DNA of 64,000 nucleotides from Chitinophaga pinensis (lineage in GTDB: Bacteria > Bacteroidota > Bacteroidia > Chitinophagales > Chitinophagaceae), in NCBI GenBank assembly GCA_945876095.1, contig CAMCMP010000014.1:31254-95253 (forward strand), written 5' to 3'. The notes beneath the pieces were generated by a model. The model was not told the DNA's origin. It saw only the letters and a list, made by a program, of their open reading frames with translations, and made no database searches. This document shows positions 8,638 through 17,686 of the stretch, one piece after another. Each line of letters begins with the position of its first letter. The stretch's first letter is position 1. The translations under genes were made by a program, and so were the position numbers.

Positions 8638-9390
8638 TTACCTTTTTCTTCTTTTTCGAAGATCCAAATTTTGTAAATAAACCATCCGGAGTATATTCAA
8701 AATGCGAAACTTATTACCTGAAGGTAATTGCTGAAAAAGATTAATATATTCAAGCTGAAGACTGTTCCCCTGATTGATTTTATATTTGAAAGCTAAAGTA
8801 ATTCTATTTTGGTCAAAATAATTATATACTATTTGCTTACCTGCATGAATAAATATTTCGTCACTCAAAATTAGAGAAATATTTTTAAGCAATCCTTCTC
8901 TTTTACTGAGGGGTAATTCAGCTAAAACTAAATACCTAAAACGAAAGTTAAAAGGAGTTTCAGGTGCAAGAGTAGAATCATTTAAAAGTACTTTTCTAAA
9001 TCTTTCTTCAAACCGAAGTCTCTGAGTAATTTTTTTTGAAGAAAAGCTGCTAAGTAATTGAATTTGTTGCCATGGGCGATATTCAGGTTGAGTAACTTTA
9101 ATCTTTGAATAAGCAGGAAGTACTGAAATATGTTGATACCCAGCTGCTAATTTGATAAAATCATTTACACTCCATGAAAGTCCTACTAATACGAGAGTTT
9201 GCGAAGCTTTGTTAACAGAATGATCCATTGAACGTATAGTAGATTCAGCCATCAACCCTAATTGATTACTTACTTTAAATTTACCTGAAAAGGTGAGCCA
9301 ATTCTGACTAGTATGCTCCACACTTTTTATACCCTGAGAATAAAGAGAATAAGAAAAAAATACAATTACAAAGAAAAAGAAAGACTTCAT
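8638..9390 (-). CDS. DUF2490 family outer-membrane-like protein
   Basis: A 250-aa protein with a cleavable signal peptide (hydrophobic to about residue 19) and a beta-rich body of alternating strands, with NWLTFSGKFKVSNQLGL at the start. DUF2490 proteins are predicted outer-membrane beta-barrels of unknown function in Bacteroidota. The C-terminus is very basic (LRKRRKR), which is unusual for a barrel. It is convergent with metX and is separated from the sulfur operon by an AT-rich gap with a hairpin. Confidence 0.75.
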   Translation of the reverse strand: MKSFFFFVIVFFSYSLYSQGIKSVEHTSQNWLTFSGKFKVSNQLGLMAESTIRSMDHSVNKASQTLVLVGLSWSVNDFIKLAAGYQHISVLPAYSKIKVTQPEYRPWQQIQLLSSFSSKKITQRLRFEERFRKVLLNDSTLAPETPFNFRFRYLVLAELPLSKREGLLKNISLILSDEIFIHAGKQIVYNYFDQNRITLAFKYKINQGNSLQLEYINLFQQLPSGNKFRILNILRMVYLQNLDLRKRRKR

Positions 9391-9607
9391 TTAAAAAAAA
9401 TTTAACATAAGGAAATTTAGAATTGGAGAGATAAAAAAATACAAGATGAAGACTTTCAACATAAAAAAATTATTTTACATATTAATTTCAATAAAGATAA
9501 TATTATATTTAATAGTCTACTAAACCTATAGACAGAATATTTTGAAATTTAATTTCTTTAAATTAACAATTAAATACTGAAGGAAATTTAGTATTTACTA
9601 ATTACGG

Positions 9608-9645
9608 AACTATGATAAATAATTTTTGAATTATTTATCATAGTT
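9608..9645. terminator. 17-bp perfect hairpin at the end of the sulfur operon
   Basis: Arms 9608-9624 and 9629-9645 are perfectly complementary around a 4-nt loop. The hairpin lies 43 nt beyond the stop of the last gene (TauE/SafE) of the long minus-strand operon. There is no T-run on the minus strand, so it may protect or define the 3' end rather than act as a classic terminator. The rest of the 9391-9687 gap is AT-rich with no credible frame. Confidence 0.55.
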
Positions 9646-9687
9646 GATATAAAACGAACAGTTGTTGACAATGAAGATAAAATGACC

Positions 9688-10653
9688 CTATAAAAAAAAT
9701 GCTTTATAAACAGTTATCAAGCTACAAAAAATAACTACTATCCCCACTGCAATGAACATTTTTTTAGTAGGCAACTTAGAAGTAAGCATAGCAGAGAAAG
9801 GAGCAGTAACAATACCACCTATCAATAATCCTGCAACAATATTCCAATGATGAATACCAATAGTAAATATAAAAGTAATGGCGCTGGCAACTGTTAAAAT
9901 ACATTTAGCAAAAGTGGAACTTCCAATTACATATCGAGGAGTATGACCATTTTTAATAAAAGTACCTGTTACCAAAGGTCCCCAGCCCCCACCTCCAAAT
10001 GAATCTATAAAACCACCAATCAAACCTAGAAAAGTAATATTGACCTTTTTCTTTTTCTGACTATTATCTATTGAACTAAATGCATTTTGTAAAATTCTTA
10101 TACCCAAATACATTGTATAGAAAGCAATAAAGGGTTTAGTCATTTTTGCATACCGTTCCCCTACATAAGTCAATAATAATGCTCCTATAACTGCACCTAT
10201 AATTGCAGGTATTGCCAAGGACTTGACTAGTTTTTTATTAATATTACCCAACTGCCAATGACTGATTGATCCAGCTGCACTAGTAAATGATTCCGCAGAA
10301 TGAATACTAGCACTGATTACTGGAGGAGGAACATTTAGAACTAACAAAATGGTCGTACAAATTACGCCATAACCCATTCCCATAGAGCCTGCCACTACTT
10401 CAGCACTAAAACCTACTAAAAGCATCCAATAAAATAAATGGTTATCCTTTTGCAATGCCAATTGCAAAAGGGAAAGCTGCTCAGCTGAAAGAAAAAAATA
10501 AGTAAATAAAACAACCAAGGCAATAACTGATACAGCTACCATATATTTATTCAGCACTTTACGTCGAGATAAAATCAACTCATTGACTGTAGAAACCACT
10601 TCTTCCGAATGAGTAATTTCTACAATTATTTCTTCAGGTGTATTTGATTTCAT
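9688..10653 (-). CDS. TauE/SafE family sulfite/sulfate transporter-like permease
   Basis: A 321-aa TauE/SafE (DUF81) membrane protein with about eight hydrophobic helices. The repeated family motif appears twice: VAGSMGMGYGVICTTILL near residue 88 and GGFIDSFGGGGWGPLVTG near residue 200. A charged cytoplasmic N-terminus of about 40 residues precedes the first helix. The family moves sulfite, sulfate, sulfonates or sulfoacetate. Its position as the last gene, one base after the siroheme dehydrogenase gene, suggests that it imports sulfate or exports excess sulfite. No other sulfate permease is in the window. Confidence 0.85.
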   Translation of the reverse strand: MKSNTPEEIIVEITHSEEVVSTVNELILSRRKVLNKYMVAVSVIALVVLFTYFFLSAEQLSLLQLALQKDNHLFYWMLLVGFSAEVVAGSMGMGYGVICTTILLVLNVPPPVISASIHSAESFTSAAGSISHWQLGNINKKLVKSLAIPAIIGAVIGALLLTYVGERYAKMTKPFIAFYTMYLGIRILQNAFSSIDNSQKKKKVNITFLGLIGGFIDSFGGGGWGPLVTGTFIKNGHTPRYVIGSSTFAKCILTVASAITFIFTIGIHHWNIVAGLLIGGIVTAPFSAMLTSKLPTKKMFIAVGIVVIFCSLITVYKAFFL

Positions 10654-10654
10654 C

Positions 10655-11290
10655 TTATTTATCTTGAGAAAGTTTTTTGGTTATTTCATTTAACTGCTTT
10701 ACTTTTTCTGCAAAGTCGCCCCCCATCTTATTTCTTATTAATTGCATATTGCTTAACAATTCGTCGATTTCATCGGGTAAGGTTTCATTTAAAAATTCCT
10801 TTACCCTTTTAGCGATGGTAGGTGATTTACCATTGGTGCTAATAGCAATTTTTAGATTCCCTTTTTGTACAATTGAACCCAGATAAAAATCACAGAGCGA
10901 TGGTTTATCTGCAGCATTCACCAACTTACCCTTCGCTTTTGCATCACTACTTACCTGCCTACTCACCGACTCTTCATTTACTGCAGCAAAAACAATATCG
11001 GAACCATCAATGTCTGAACTTTGATAAGCACGTTCAATTAATTCCACATTATTCATACCTGCTACCATCTCTTTTATTTCTTTACTGATTTGAGTAGCTA
11101 CTAATTTTATTTTTCCACTAGGGGCATTCTGTAATACGACTGATAATTTTTCCATTCCTACATACCCTCCTCCCACTATCAATAAGGATAAATTCTCCAG
11201 CTTTAGAAATACTGGAAACAAACGATTACCCGCTAGGGATAAATCATTTTCACCAAGCGGTTCAACCAAAGAAGTAATTTTATCTGTCAT
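10655..11290 (-). CDS. Precorrin-2 dehydrogenase (siroheme synthase NAD domain)
   Basis: A 211-aa protein matching the N-terminal half of CysG/Met8. It has an NAD-binding glycine loop, LIVGGGYVGMEKL, then NAADKPSLCDFYLGSIV with the catalytic Asp, and ISTNGKSPTIAKRVKEFL. It oxidises precorrin-2 to sirohydrochlorin for the siroheme cofactor of CysI. The methyltransferase half is a separate gene (14820-15677). Met8-type enzymes also insert iron. A dedicated sirohydrochlorin chelatase is not seen here, so this protein may do both steps. Confidence 0.88.
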   Translation of the reverse strand: MTDKITSLVEPLGENDLSLAGNRLFPVFLKLENLSLLIVGGGYVGMEKLSVVLQNAPSGKIKLVATQISKEIKEMVAGMNNVELIERAYQSSDIDGSDIVFAAVNEESVSRQVSSDAKAKGKLVNAADKPSLCDFYLGSIVQKGNLKIAISTNGKSPTIAKRVKEFLNETLPDEIDELLSNMQLIRNKMGGDFAEKVKQLNEITKKLSQDK

Positions 11291-11345
11291 AGTTTAATTT
11301 CAAAATCTTTCTACTACAATTAGAATACGTAAATATTGCTACCAA

Positions 11346-13010
11346 CTAAAATTGTGTTCGAAAAGCATAATCTCCAAATGATTCCTTGCTTTTTCTGTTT
11401 TCCTTAAAAGAAGAAAATAGACTATCCAATTCAGTTAATATTTGTGACTCATCTAAACTTTCTTTAAACAATTGATTCAAACGTTGTCCCTCATTATCTC
11501 CTCCAATATGAAGGTTATACCTTCCTGGAGCAGTTCCTACCAAACCAATTTCAGTAGCGTAAGGTCTGGCACATCCATTAGGACATCCCGTCATTCGCAT
11601 AATAATACTTTCGTTTTGCAACAGATGTTTTTCTAGCAAAGGCTCAATCTTTGAAATCAGAGAAGGCATATAGCGCTGTGCTTCAGCTAAGGCAAGTGGA
11701 CAGGTTGGCAAAGCAACACAGGCCATTGCATTTTTTCTAATTACCGATGCAGCCTCTGTATGTTCGATGATTTTAAAACGTTTTAAAATTTCATTAATAG
11801 ATGGTTTATCCTTTTCAGCAATATCACTTATAATCATGTTTTGATTACTAGTAAAAAGGAAATTACATTTTCCAGTCTGAGCAATCTCCAACAAAGCAGT
11901 CTTCAGAGCTAATTTTTCATCGTCAAGCACTCTACCATTTTCAATAAATAAAGTATAATACCATTTTCCTGAAAAACTTTTTTCCCATCCATAACGATCA
12001 ACACGACTAGTAAAAACAAAGGGTCTTGCAGGTTCCAGATCAAAACCAGTTCTTTTTTCAACTTCTTTTCGATATTGATCTACTCCCATTTTATCAAGGG
12101 TATACTTTAACCTTGCTAGTTTACGATCGCTCCTATTTCCATTGTCGCGCTGAACAGTAAGAATTTCATAAACTGTTTTTAACACTTTCTCCTCTGTGTC
12201 TGCAAATCCAATTACTGTTCCTAATCTTGCATAGGTTTCAGCATTACCATGGGTAGTAGATAGTCCGCCACCAATCGCTATATTAAAACCCTTTAACTGA
12301 TTATCTTCTATGATTGCAATCAAACCAATATCATTGGTTAAAACGTCCACGTCATTATTAGGAGGAATGACAATCCCAATTTTAAATTTCCTTGGCAAAT
12401 AACGTTTCTGATATAAAGGATCTTCTTCTTCTTTTTTATCAATTACCAATTCATCATCTAGCCAAACTTCATAATATGCCTTAGATTTAGGCATTAATAA
12501 TGTACTAATCTTATCAGCATAAGCAAATACTTGTGCGTGTATTGGTGATTCACTTGGATTAGAACTACAGGCTACATTTCTATTGATATCTCCACAGGTA
12601 GCGATAGAATCAAGATAGGATTCATTAAAAGCTTGAATGGTAGGTTTTATTTTAGCCTTTATTAATCCATGTAATTGAATCGTTTGGCGAGTAGTAATTT
12701 TAATAACACCTGTAGAATTATCGCCAGCAATATGATGCGCAGCAATCCATTGTTTAGCAGAAATCAGTCCTCCAGGTAAACGCAAACGGATCATGAATGT
12801 ATACAATCTATCTAATTTTTTAGCAGCACGTTCCTCCCTTCTATCACGGTCATCCTGCTGATACATTCCATGAAATTTGATCACCGCTTGATCATCCTCA
12901 CGAATAGCGCCAGTGATTTCATCTGTTAAGCTTTGCCTGATAGTGCCTCTCAGTGCATCACTAGCTTCTTTAATATTTTCAATCGCTGATTTTTTATTTT
13001 TCTCTGACAT
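11346..13010 (-). CDS. cysI: Sulfite reductase hemoprotein beta subunit
   Basis: A 554-aa siroheme and 4Fe-4S protein that reduces sulfite to sulfide with six electrons. Both cysteine motifs are intact: ACVALPTCPLALAEAQR and TGCPNGCARPYATEIGLVG near the C-terminus. The TCPLA form is typical of the NADPH-dependent CysI partner, and cysJ lies just upstream in the same operon. The start ATG is preceded by a purine-rich GGGGGGCGCC stretch that belongs to a small GC-rich palindrome at 13019-13030. Confidence 0.94.
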   Translation of the reverse strand: MSEKNKKSAIENIKEASDALRGTIRQSLTDEITGAIREDDQAVIKFHGMYQQDDRDRREERAAKKLDRLYTFMIRLRLPGGLISAKQWIAAHHIAGDNSTGVIKITTRQTIQLHGLIKAKIKPTIQAFNESYLDSIATCGDINRNVACSSNPSESPIHAQVFAYADKISTLLMPKSKAYYEVWLDDELVIDKKEEEDPLYQKRYLPRKFKIGIVIPPNNDVDVLTNDIGLIAIIEDNQLKGFNIAIGGGLSTTHGNAETYARLGTVIGFADTEEKVLKTVYEILTVQRDNGNRSDRKLARLKYTLDKMGVDQYRKEVEKRTGFDLEPARPFVFTSRVDRYGWEKSFSGKWYYTLFIENGRVLDDEKLALKTALLEIAQTGKCNFLFTSNQNMIISDIAEKDKPSINEILKRFKIIEHTEAASVIRKNAMACVALPTCPLALAEAQRYMPSLISKIEPLLEKHLLQNESIIMRMTGCPNGCARPYATEIGLVGTAPGRYNLHIGGDNEGQRLNQLFKESLDESQILTELDSLFSSFKENRKSKESFGDYAFRTQF

Positions 13011-13018
13011 AGGCGCCC

Positions 13019-13030
13019 CCCGATATCGGG
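13019..13030. promoter_or_regulatory. GC-rich 12-bp palindrome directly upstream of cysI
   Basis: CCCGATATCGGG is a perfect palindrome set in very AT-rich DNA, ending 8 bp before the cysI ATG on the minus strand. Its G-run lies where a Shine-Dalgarno would be, so folding could affect cysI translation. Similar CCCGAT...ATCGGG palindromes are, from memory, common dispersed repeats in Bacteroidota, so it may be only that. Confidence 0.4.
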
Positions 13031-13076
13031 ATTATTTTATTGATTAATATTTTTTTTAGCTTTTATGGTTTCAATT

Positions 13077-14777
13077 CTAATACACATCCTTTTCATACCT
13101 TCCGTCTTCTTCCATGTGCTCAAGGAATTTTTTGGCTTCCTCGGATGTTTTGTTGCCTTGTTGTTCAATAATTTTTAATAAAGCATTTTCTACATCCACA
13201 CTCATCGGATCTTTTGTACCACATACAAAAAAATACGCTCCATTCAACAACCAGTCATATATTTCTGCTGAATTTTGTAACATCTTATGCTGTACATATA
13301 ATTTTTCCTTTTGGTCCCGAGAAAATGCCAAATTCACTTTAGTCAAAACACCCGTTTCATACCAATTCTGAATTTCTGTTTGATATAAAAAGTCGGAAGC
13401 AAACCTCTGTCCACCAAAGAATAACCAGTTTTTTCCAGTAGCACCTGTAGCATCCCTTTCAGCTAAAAATGAACGAAAAGCTGCAATACCAGTACCAGGA
13501 CCTACCATTATAATATTTTTATCTGGAGCAGGCAATCTGAATCTTTTATTAGGCTGAACAAAAAACTTTTGCTTTCCTTCTGTTAGAATCTGGCTGAGAT
13601 AATCAGAGCACAATCCAAATTCAGTTTCTCCATTCACATCATAGGTATCTTTTACTACCACAATATGCACTTCACCCTCATGCGCTGAAGGAGATGAAGC
13701 GATGGTATATAATCTTGGAGAAATAGCATTCATCTTTAAAACAATCTCTTCAAATTGTTCTGCATCCTTTACAGGATATATTTTTAAAAGATCCAATAAA
13801 TTCATTCTGCCAGCAGGGATATCCTGTTGAGTAATTTCAGCATATTGTTTTACCAAACGCTCTGTTAAATAAACGACATTGATTTTATGTTTTAATAAAT
13901 CATAAAAAGTAAATGCTTCATTTTTAAAATTGACAATTTTAGAAGGATCAACTCCAGTAACATTTAAAATTGCATCAACTATTTTAGAGGGATTTTCAGG
14001 GACAATTCCGATGGAGTCGCCGCACAAATACTCTACTCCTTCAGCAGCAATTTCAATATGCCATGTTTCTTTACTTGAACCCCGATCATTCAAATTAATT
14101 TTAGTAAGTACATCACCAGTATAAGTTTGTTTACCTGATTTTTTGGTAATAACTGGTGCTATATTTATCTGAACATCATTTTGAGATATGCCTATTTTTG
14201 GATTAGATAACTTTTCCAATACCTCATTAAACCATGCATTCGCATCTGTTTCATATTCTACATCACATTTTTGCATTGGCGCAATTCTAACTCCACCTAA
14301 TTTTTCAAACTGCTCATCCATCTCCTCTCCGGTTTTGCAGTAAAGAGGATAAGAAGTATCTCCTAATGCCAATACACTATACCTCAGAGAATTTAGTTTA
14401 AACCCATTCTGGTGAATATGATCATAGAATTTTTTAGCAGCAATCGGTGGCTCTCCTTCACCATGTGTACTAATGAGGGCCAACAAATATTCTTCTTTTG
14501 TAAGATCTGATAAACGATACTGATCCATACCAATCACTTTGGCATGAATACTTTTTTGTTTTGCCTTGGTTGCAAAATCAGTTGCCAATCTTTTCGAATT
14601 ACCGGTTTCAGTTCCATATACGATTGTAATTTTATTAACAGAAGAAATACCCACTGCCTCAGCGCTGGGTTGAGCAGGTAATAACTTAGCTATAAAATCA
14701 TTCATCCAAATCAACTGTTCTTTACTTGCGTTTTGAATTAGATCAGTAAATATTTTATGATTCGCTTCTCCTAACAT
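13077..14777 (-). CDS. cysJ: Sulfite reductase flavoprotein alpha subunit
   Basis: A 566-aa diflavin reductase that passes electrons from NADPH through FAD and FMN to CysI. Domains in order are: flavodoxin (about residues 48-190, YGTETGNSKRLA and STHGEGEPP), a connecting and FAD domain (RLYTIASSPSAHEGEVH near 358) and an NADP domain (VGPGTGIAAFRSFLAERD near 430, LFFGGQR). The C-terminal EEDGRYEKDVY is the usual CysJ ending. An N-terminal extension of about 45 residues has HPLLA-like helical content. It lies between the methyltransferase gene and cysI, spaced 42 and 66 nt. Confidence 0.93.
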   Translation of the reverse strand: MLGEANHKIFTDLIQNASKEQLIWMNDFIAKLLPAQPSAEAVGISSVNKITIVYGTETGNSKRLATDFATKAKQKSIHAKVIGMDQYRLSDLTKEEYLLALISTHGEGEPPIAAKKFYDHIHQNGFKLNSLRYSVLALGDTSYPLYCKTGEEMDEQFEKLGGVRIAPMQKCDVEYETDANAWFNEVLEKLSNPKIGISQNDVQINIAPVITKKSGKQTYTGDVLTKINLNDRGSSKETWHIEIAAEGVEYLCGDSIGIVPENPSKIVDAILNVTGVDPSKIVNFKNEAFTFYDLLKHKINVVYLTERLVKQYAEITQQDIPAGRMNLLDLLKIYPVKDAEQFEEIVLKMNAISPRLYTIASSPSAHEGEVHIVVVKDTYDVNGETEFGLCSDYLSQILTEGKQKFFVQPNKRFRLPAPDKNIIMVGPGTGIAAFRSFLAERDATGATGKNWLFFGGQRFASDFLYQTEIQNWYETGVLTKVNLAFSRDQKEKLYVQHKMLQNSAEIYDWLLNGAYFFVCGTKDPMSVDVENALLKIIEQQGNKTSEEAKKFLEHMEEDGRYEKDVY

Positions 14778-14819
14778 TTTAAATTTTATTTATTTTTTAA
14801 AACAATCTTTTGATTGATT

Positions 14820-15677
14820 TTATTTAATGTATTTTTCTTTTATAAATGTTTGATCTATTAATTGCTCAAACTGAAAATCTTCTACTGGTTTAAAATATTC
14901 TCCGGCTGGGACGTTATTATTTAACCAAGCAAATTTTTCATGTAGCGCAACCACTTTACCGATAATAACTAAGGTGGGTGAAGCATAGACCTTTCCTTTA
15001 GCCAACTTTTGATAATCATATAAATTAAATTGATAAACCTTTTGGAAAGGTGTAGTAGCTTGTTCTACCACAGCCAAAAGTTTATCCTCACCAATATTAT
15101 TTTTCACAAGATTTTCCACCACTGTATCCAATGTTTCAGAAGACATATAAAAAACTAGGGTATCATCACTATTCGATAATTCTTTCCAATAATCATCCTT
15201 TACAACATCTGATTTATACAAGGTCAGGAAACGAACTGCAGTCGAATATCCACGTGCAGTTAAAGGTATACCAGCATAGGCTGCTGCTCCCATTGCTGCG
15301 GATACACCAGGTATAATTTCATAAGGGATCTGATTGGCAACAATTACTTCTAACTCATCTAAAATATTTGAAAATATAGACACATCACCCCCTTTTAAAC
15401 GAACTACCAATTTGCCTTCTAAAGCAAACTGCACAATTAGTTCATTGATACTTTTTTGAGGAGTACTAAAACCACGGCGACATTGTTTTCCTACATAAAT
15501 TATCTCGGCTGTAGCACTAACATAGGTACTCAATATTTCTTTACTAACTAGTCGATCGGTTAATACAACCTCAGCCTGTTGTAAATATTTTGCAGCCTTC
15601 ACCGTAATTAATTCAGGATCACCGCAACCAGCACCTGCAAGTATTACTTTCCCTTTTGATGTTTGACTCATTTTCAT
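14820..15677 (-). CDS. cobA: Uroporphyrinogen-III C-methyltransferase (SUMT)
   Basis: It transfers two methyl groups from SAM to uroporphyrinogen III to make precorrin-2, the first siroheme step. Motifs are VILAGAGCGDPELITVKAAK at the N-terminus, VRLKGGDVSIFSN, the IPYEIIPGVSAAMGAAAYAG loop and PLTARGYS. The open frame extends upstream to an ATG at 15746, but that ATG lies inside a tandem repeat array. The ATG at 15677 (MKMSQTSKGKV) gives the normal N-terminus, and I use it here. The substrate comes from the heme genes at 23-28 kb, so this is the branch point between siroheme and heme. Confidence 0.92.
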   Translation of the reverse strand: MKMSQTSKGKVILAGAGCGDPELITVKAAKYLQQAEVVLTDRLVSKEILSTYVSATAEIIYVGKQCRRGFSTPQKSINELIVQFALEGKLVVRLKGGDVSIFSNILDELEVIVANQIPYEIIPGVSAAMGAAAYAGIPLTARGYSTAVRFLTLYKSDVVKDDYWKELSNSDDTLVFYMSSETLDTVVENLVKNNIGEDKLLAVVEQATTPFQKVYQFNLYDYQKLAKGKVYASPTLVIIGKVVALHEKFAWLNNNVPAGEYFKPVEDFQFEQLIDQTFIKEKYIK

Positions 15678-15740
15678 AAAATATAAAAAATCTCTACGTC
15701 CAGAAAATCGATTAATCTTGTTTAATAATAATTCAGTATT

Positions 15741-15838
15741 GCCCATTCACCATTGACTATTGACCATTGCCCATTCACCATTGACCATTCACCATTGCCC
15801 ATTGACCATTGCCCATTCACCATTGCCCATTCACCATT
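15741..15838. repeat. 14 tandem copies of a 7-bp repeat between cysK and the methyltransferase gene
   Basis: Exactly 14 consecutive 7-bp units read on the plus strand as (G/C)(A/C)C(C/T)ATT, in the forms CACCATT, GACCATT and GCCCATT, with one GACTATT. Only the first two positions vary in the other 13 units. The array starts within the cysK stop codon (minus strand TAATGG...) and fills most of the spacer to the methyltransferase start. The same unit occurs around the S23 gene at 30.3 kb. Confidence 0.95.
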
Positions 15839-16748
15839 AAAACAATCCCTCAATAGATAAATACCTTTCTCCTGTGTCATAATTATAAGTCAACACCCTT
15901 GCCCCTTCCGGAATCTCTGCTAATTTTTTTGCTACTGCAGCTAAAGATGCTCCAGTTGAAATACCCGCTAAAATACCTTCTTCCTTTGCTAGTCTTTGAG
16001 CATAATCAAAAGCTTCTTCTTTACTTACAGCAATCACTCCATCTAAAATATCCTTATTCAAAATGGATGGAGCAAAACCTGCTCCAATACCTTGTATCGG
16101 GTGAGGACCAGGTGCACCGCCACTTAATACAGGAGATAATTCTGGTTCAACTGCAAATACTTTAAGATTAGGAAAATGTTTTTTTAAGACTTCCGCTACA
16201 CCCGTAATATGTCCACCAGTACCTACACCAGTAATTAAATAATCTAACCCTTCTGGAAAATCATTGAGTATTTCTAGTGCAGATGTTTTTCTATGAATTT
16301 CTGTATTGGCTGGGTTATCAAATTGTTGAGGCATCCATCCATTGGGCGTTTCCTTAACCAACTCTCCGGCTTTTTCAATCGCTCCTTTCATTCCCTTTTC
16401 TCGAGGAGTTAATACGAATTCGGCACCATATAAAGACATCAAACGCCTACGTTCAATACTCATGCTTTCTGGCATTACTAAAATAATTTTATACCCTTTT
16501 ACAGCAGCAACCAAAGCAAGACCAATACCTGTATTACCTGAGGTAGGCTCAATAATAACGCTGTCTTTATTCAATAACCCTTTTTGTTCAGCATCTTCAA
16601 TCATTGAAAGAGCTATGCGATCCTTTATACTAGAACCAGGATTGGTTTTTTCTAATTTAATCCATACCTCCTGCTTGGAACCAAATAATTTATTGATTCT
16701 AACATGGGGTGTATTTCCTATCGTTTCTAAAATGTTATTTGCTTTCAT
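15837..16748 (-). CDS. cysK: Cysteine synthase A (O-acetylserine sulfhydrylase)
   Basis: A 303-aa PLP enzyme of the beta-family that makes L-cysteine from O-acetylserine and sulfide. The PLP lysine is in NPGSSIKDR (about K42). The asparagine and substrate loops are PTSGNTGIG, and the phosphate loop is [10 protein letters not shown]. The GISTGAS segment is also present. Length matches CysK rather than CysM. It is 48 nt after cysE, its normal partner in the cysteine synthase complex. The stop codon merges with a 7-bp repeat array. Confidence 0.95.
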   Translation of the reverse strand: MKANNILETIGNTPHVRINKLFGSKQEVWIKLEKTNPGSSIKDRIALSMIEDAEQKGLLNKDSVIIEPTSGNTGIGLALVAAVKGYKIILVMPESMSIERRRLMSLYGAEFVLTPREKGMKGAIEKAGELVKETPNGWMPQQFDNPANTEIHRKTSALEILNDFPEGLDYLITGVGTGGHITGVAEVLKKHFPNLKVFAVEPELSPVLSGGAPGPHPIQGIGAGFAPSILNKDILDGVIAVSKEEAFDYAQRLAKEEGILAGISTGASLAAVAKKLAEIPEGARVLTYNYDTGERYLSIEGLF

Positions 16749-16796
16749 ATATTTATTTTTAGTTTTTTTTAATTATAACAAATTTTAATCCTAGCA

Positions 16797-17624
16797 TTAA
16801 ATCACAAAATTTAAAACATCTGAAAAATTATTTTTATCCTTGATGCTCACTTCGCTTTTATGATAAACAATTGAATTGGGTAACAAAGAATGGGTTAACC
16901 ATACATTACCACCTATCACACTATCATGACCAATAACTGTTTCTCCACCCAAAATAGTTGCACCAGAATAAATAACCACATCATCTTCAATCGTTGGATG
17001 TCTTTTCATTTTTGCCACTTCCTTACTCACACTCAATGCTCCTAAAGTAACCCCTTGATAAATTTTTACCCGATTGCCAATCACTGAAGTTTCTCCAATT
17101 ACAATACCCGTTCCATGATCTATAAAAAATGACTCCCCAATTTGAGCACCTGGATGAATATCAATACCTGTTTTACTGTGTGCACATTCAGAAAAAAGTC
17201 GAGGTATCAGCTTTACACCTTGCATCCACAATTGATGAGAAAAGCGGTATACAGCTGTTGCATAAAAACCAGGATAGGCTACTAATACTTCTTCAATCGA
17301 TTCAGCAGCGGGATCAAATTTTAATATTTCAGCAGCATCCTTATGCAATTCATCATAAATAAAAGGGACCCTTTCAAAAAAAACATTTACTAACTCCTCA
17401 GTTTTATTAGCTGTACCTACTACATCATACACCAAGGTTGATAAATAGGTATTGTATTTTTGATACTCTTTCAATAATTCAAACTCAGAAAGTTTGGCAA
17501 GTTGATTAGGGATAAATAAAAATTCAAAAAAACCATCTATAAACTGATTGGCCAACTCCTTATCGGGAAAAGAACTAGCAGATTCGATGTGTCTAGAATG
17601 GAGATTTTGTATAAATTGTTTCAT
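16797..17624 (-). CDS. cysE: Serine O-acetyltransferase
   Basis: A 275-aa enzyme that acetylates L-serine for cysteine synthesis. An N-terminal helical domain of about 125 residues precedes a left-handed beta-helix of hexapeptide repeats (DIHPGAQIGESFFIDHGTG, VIGETSVIG, QGVTLGALS). The catalytic His lies in DHGTG. The protein ends in NFVI. A C-terminal isoleucine is the residue that inserts into the CysK active site in known cysteine synthase complexes, so that regulation is plausible here. Confidence 0.92.
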   Translation of the reverse strand: MKQFIQNLHSRHIESASSFPDKELANQFIDGFFEFLFIPNQLAKLSEFELLKEYQKYNTYLSTLVYDVVGTANKTEELVNVFFERVPFIYDELHKDAAEILKFDPAAESIEEVLVAYPGFYATAVYRFSHQLWMQGVKLIPRLFSECAHSKTGIDIHPGAQIGESFFIDHGTGIVIGETSVIGNRVKIYQGVTLGALSVSKEVAKMKRHPTIEDDVVIYSGATILGGETVIGHDSVIGGNVWLTHSLLPNSIVYHKSEVSIKDKNNFSDVLNFVI

Positions 17625-17686
17625 TGTTTATTTATTTATAACAGTAGAAAAATAGGCAACTAGATGCTAACTAAATCAACTAATTT

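Noticed and set aside
15678..15746. N-terminal 23-residue extension of the uroporphyrinogen methyltransferase starting at ATG 15746
   Set aside because: The ATG is inside a heptamer repeat array and the extra residues do not match the family. ATG 15677 gives the normal start.
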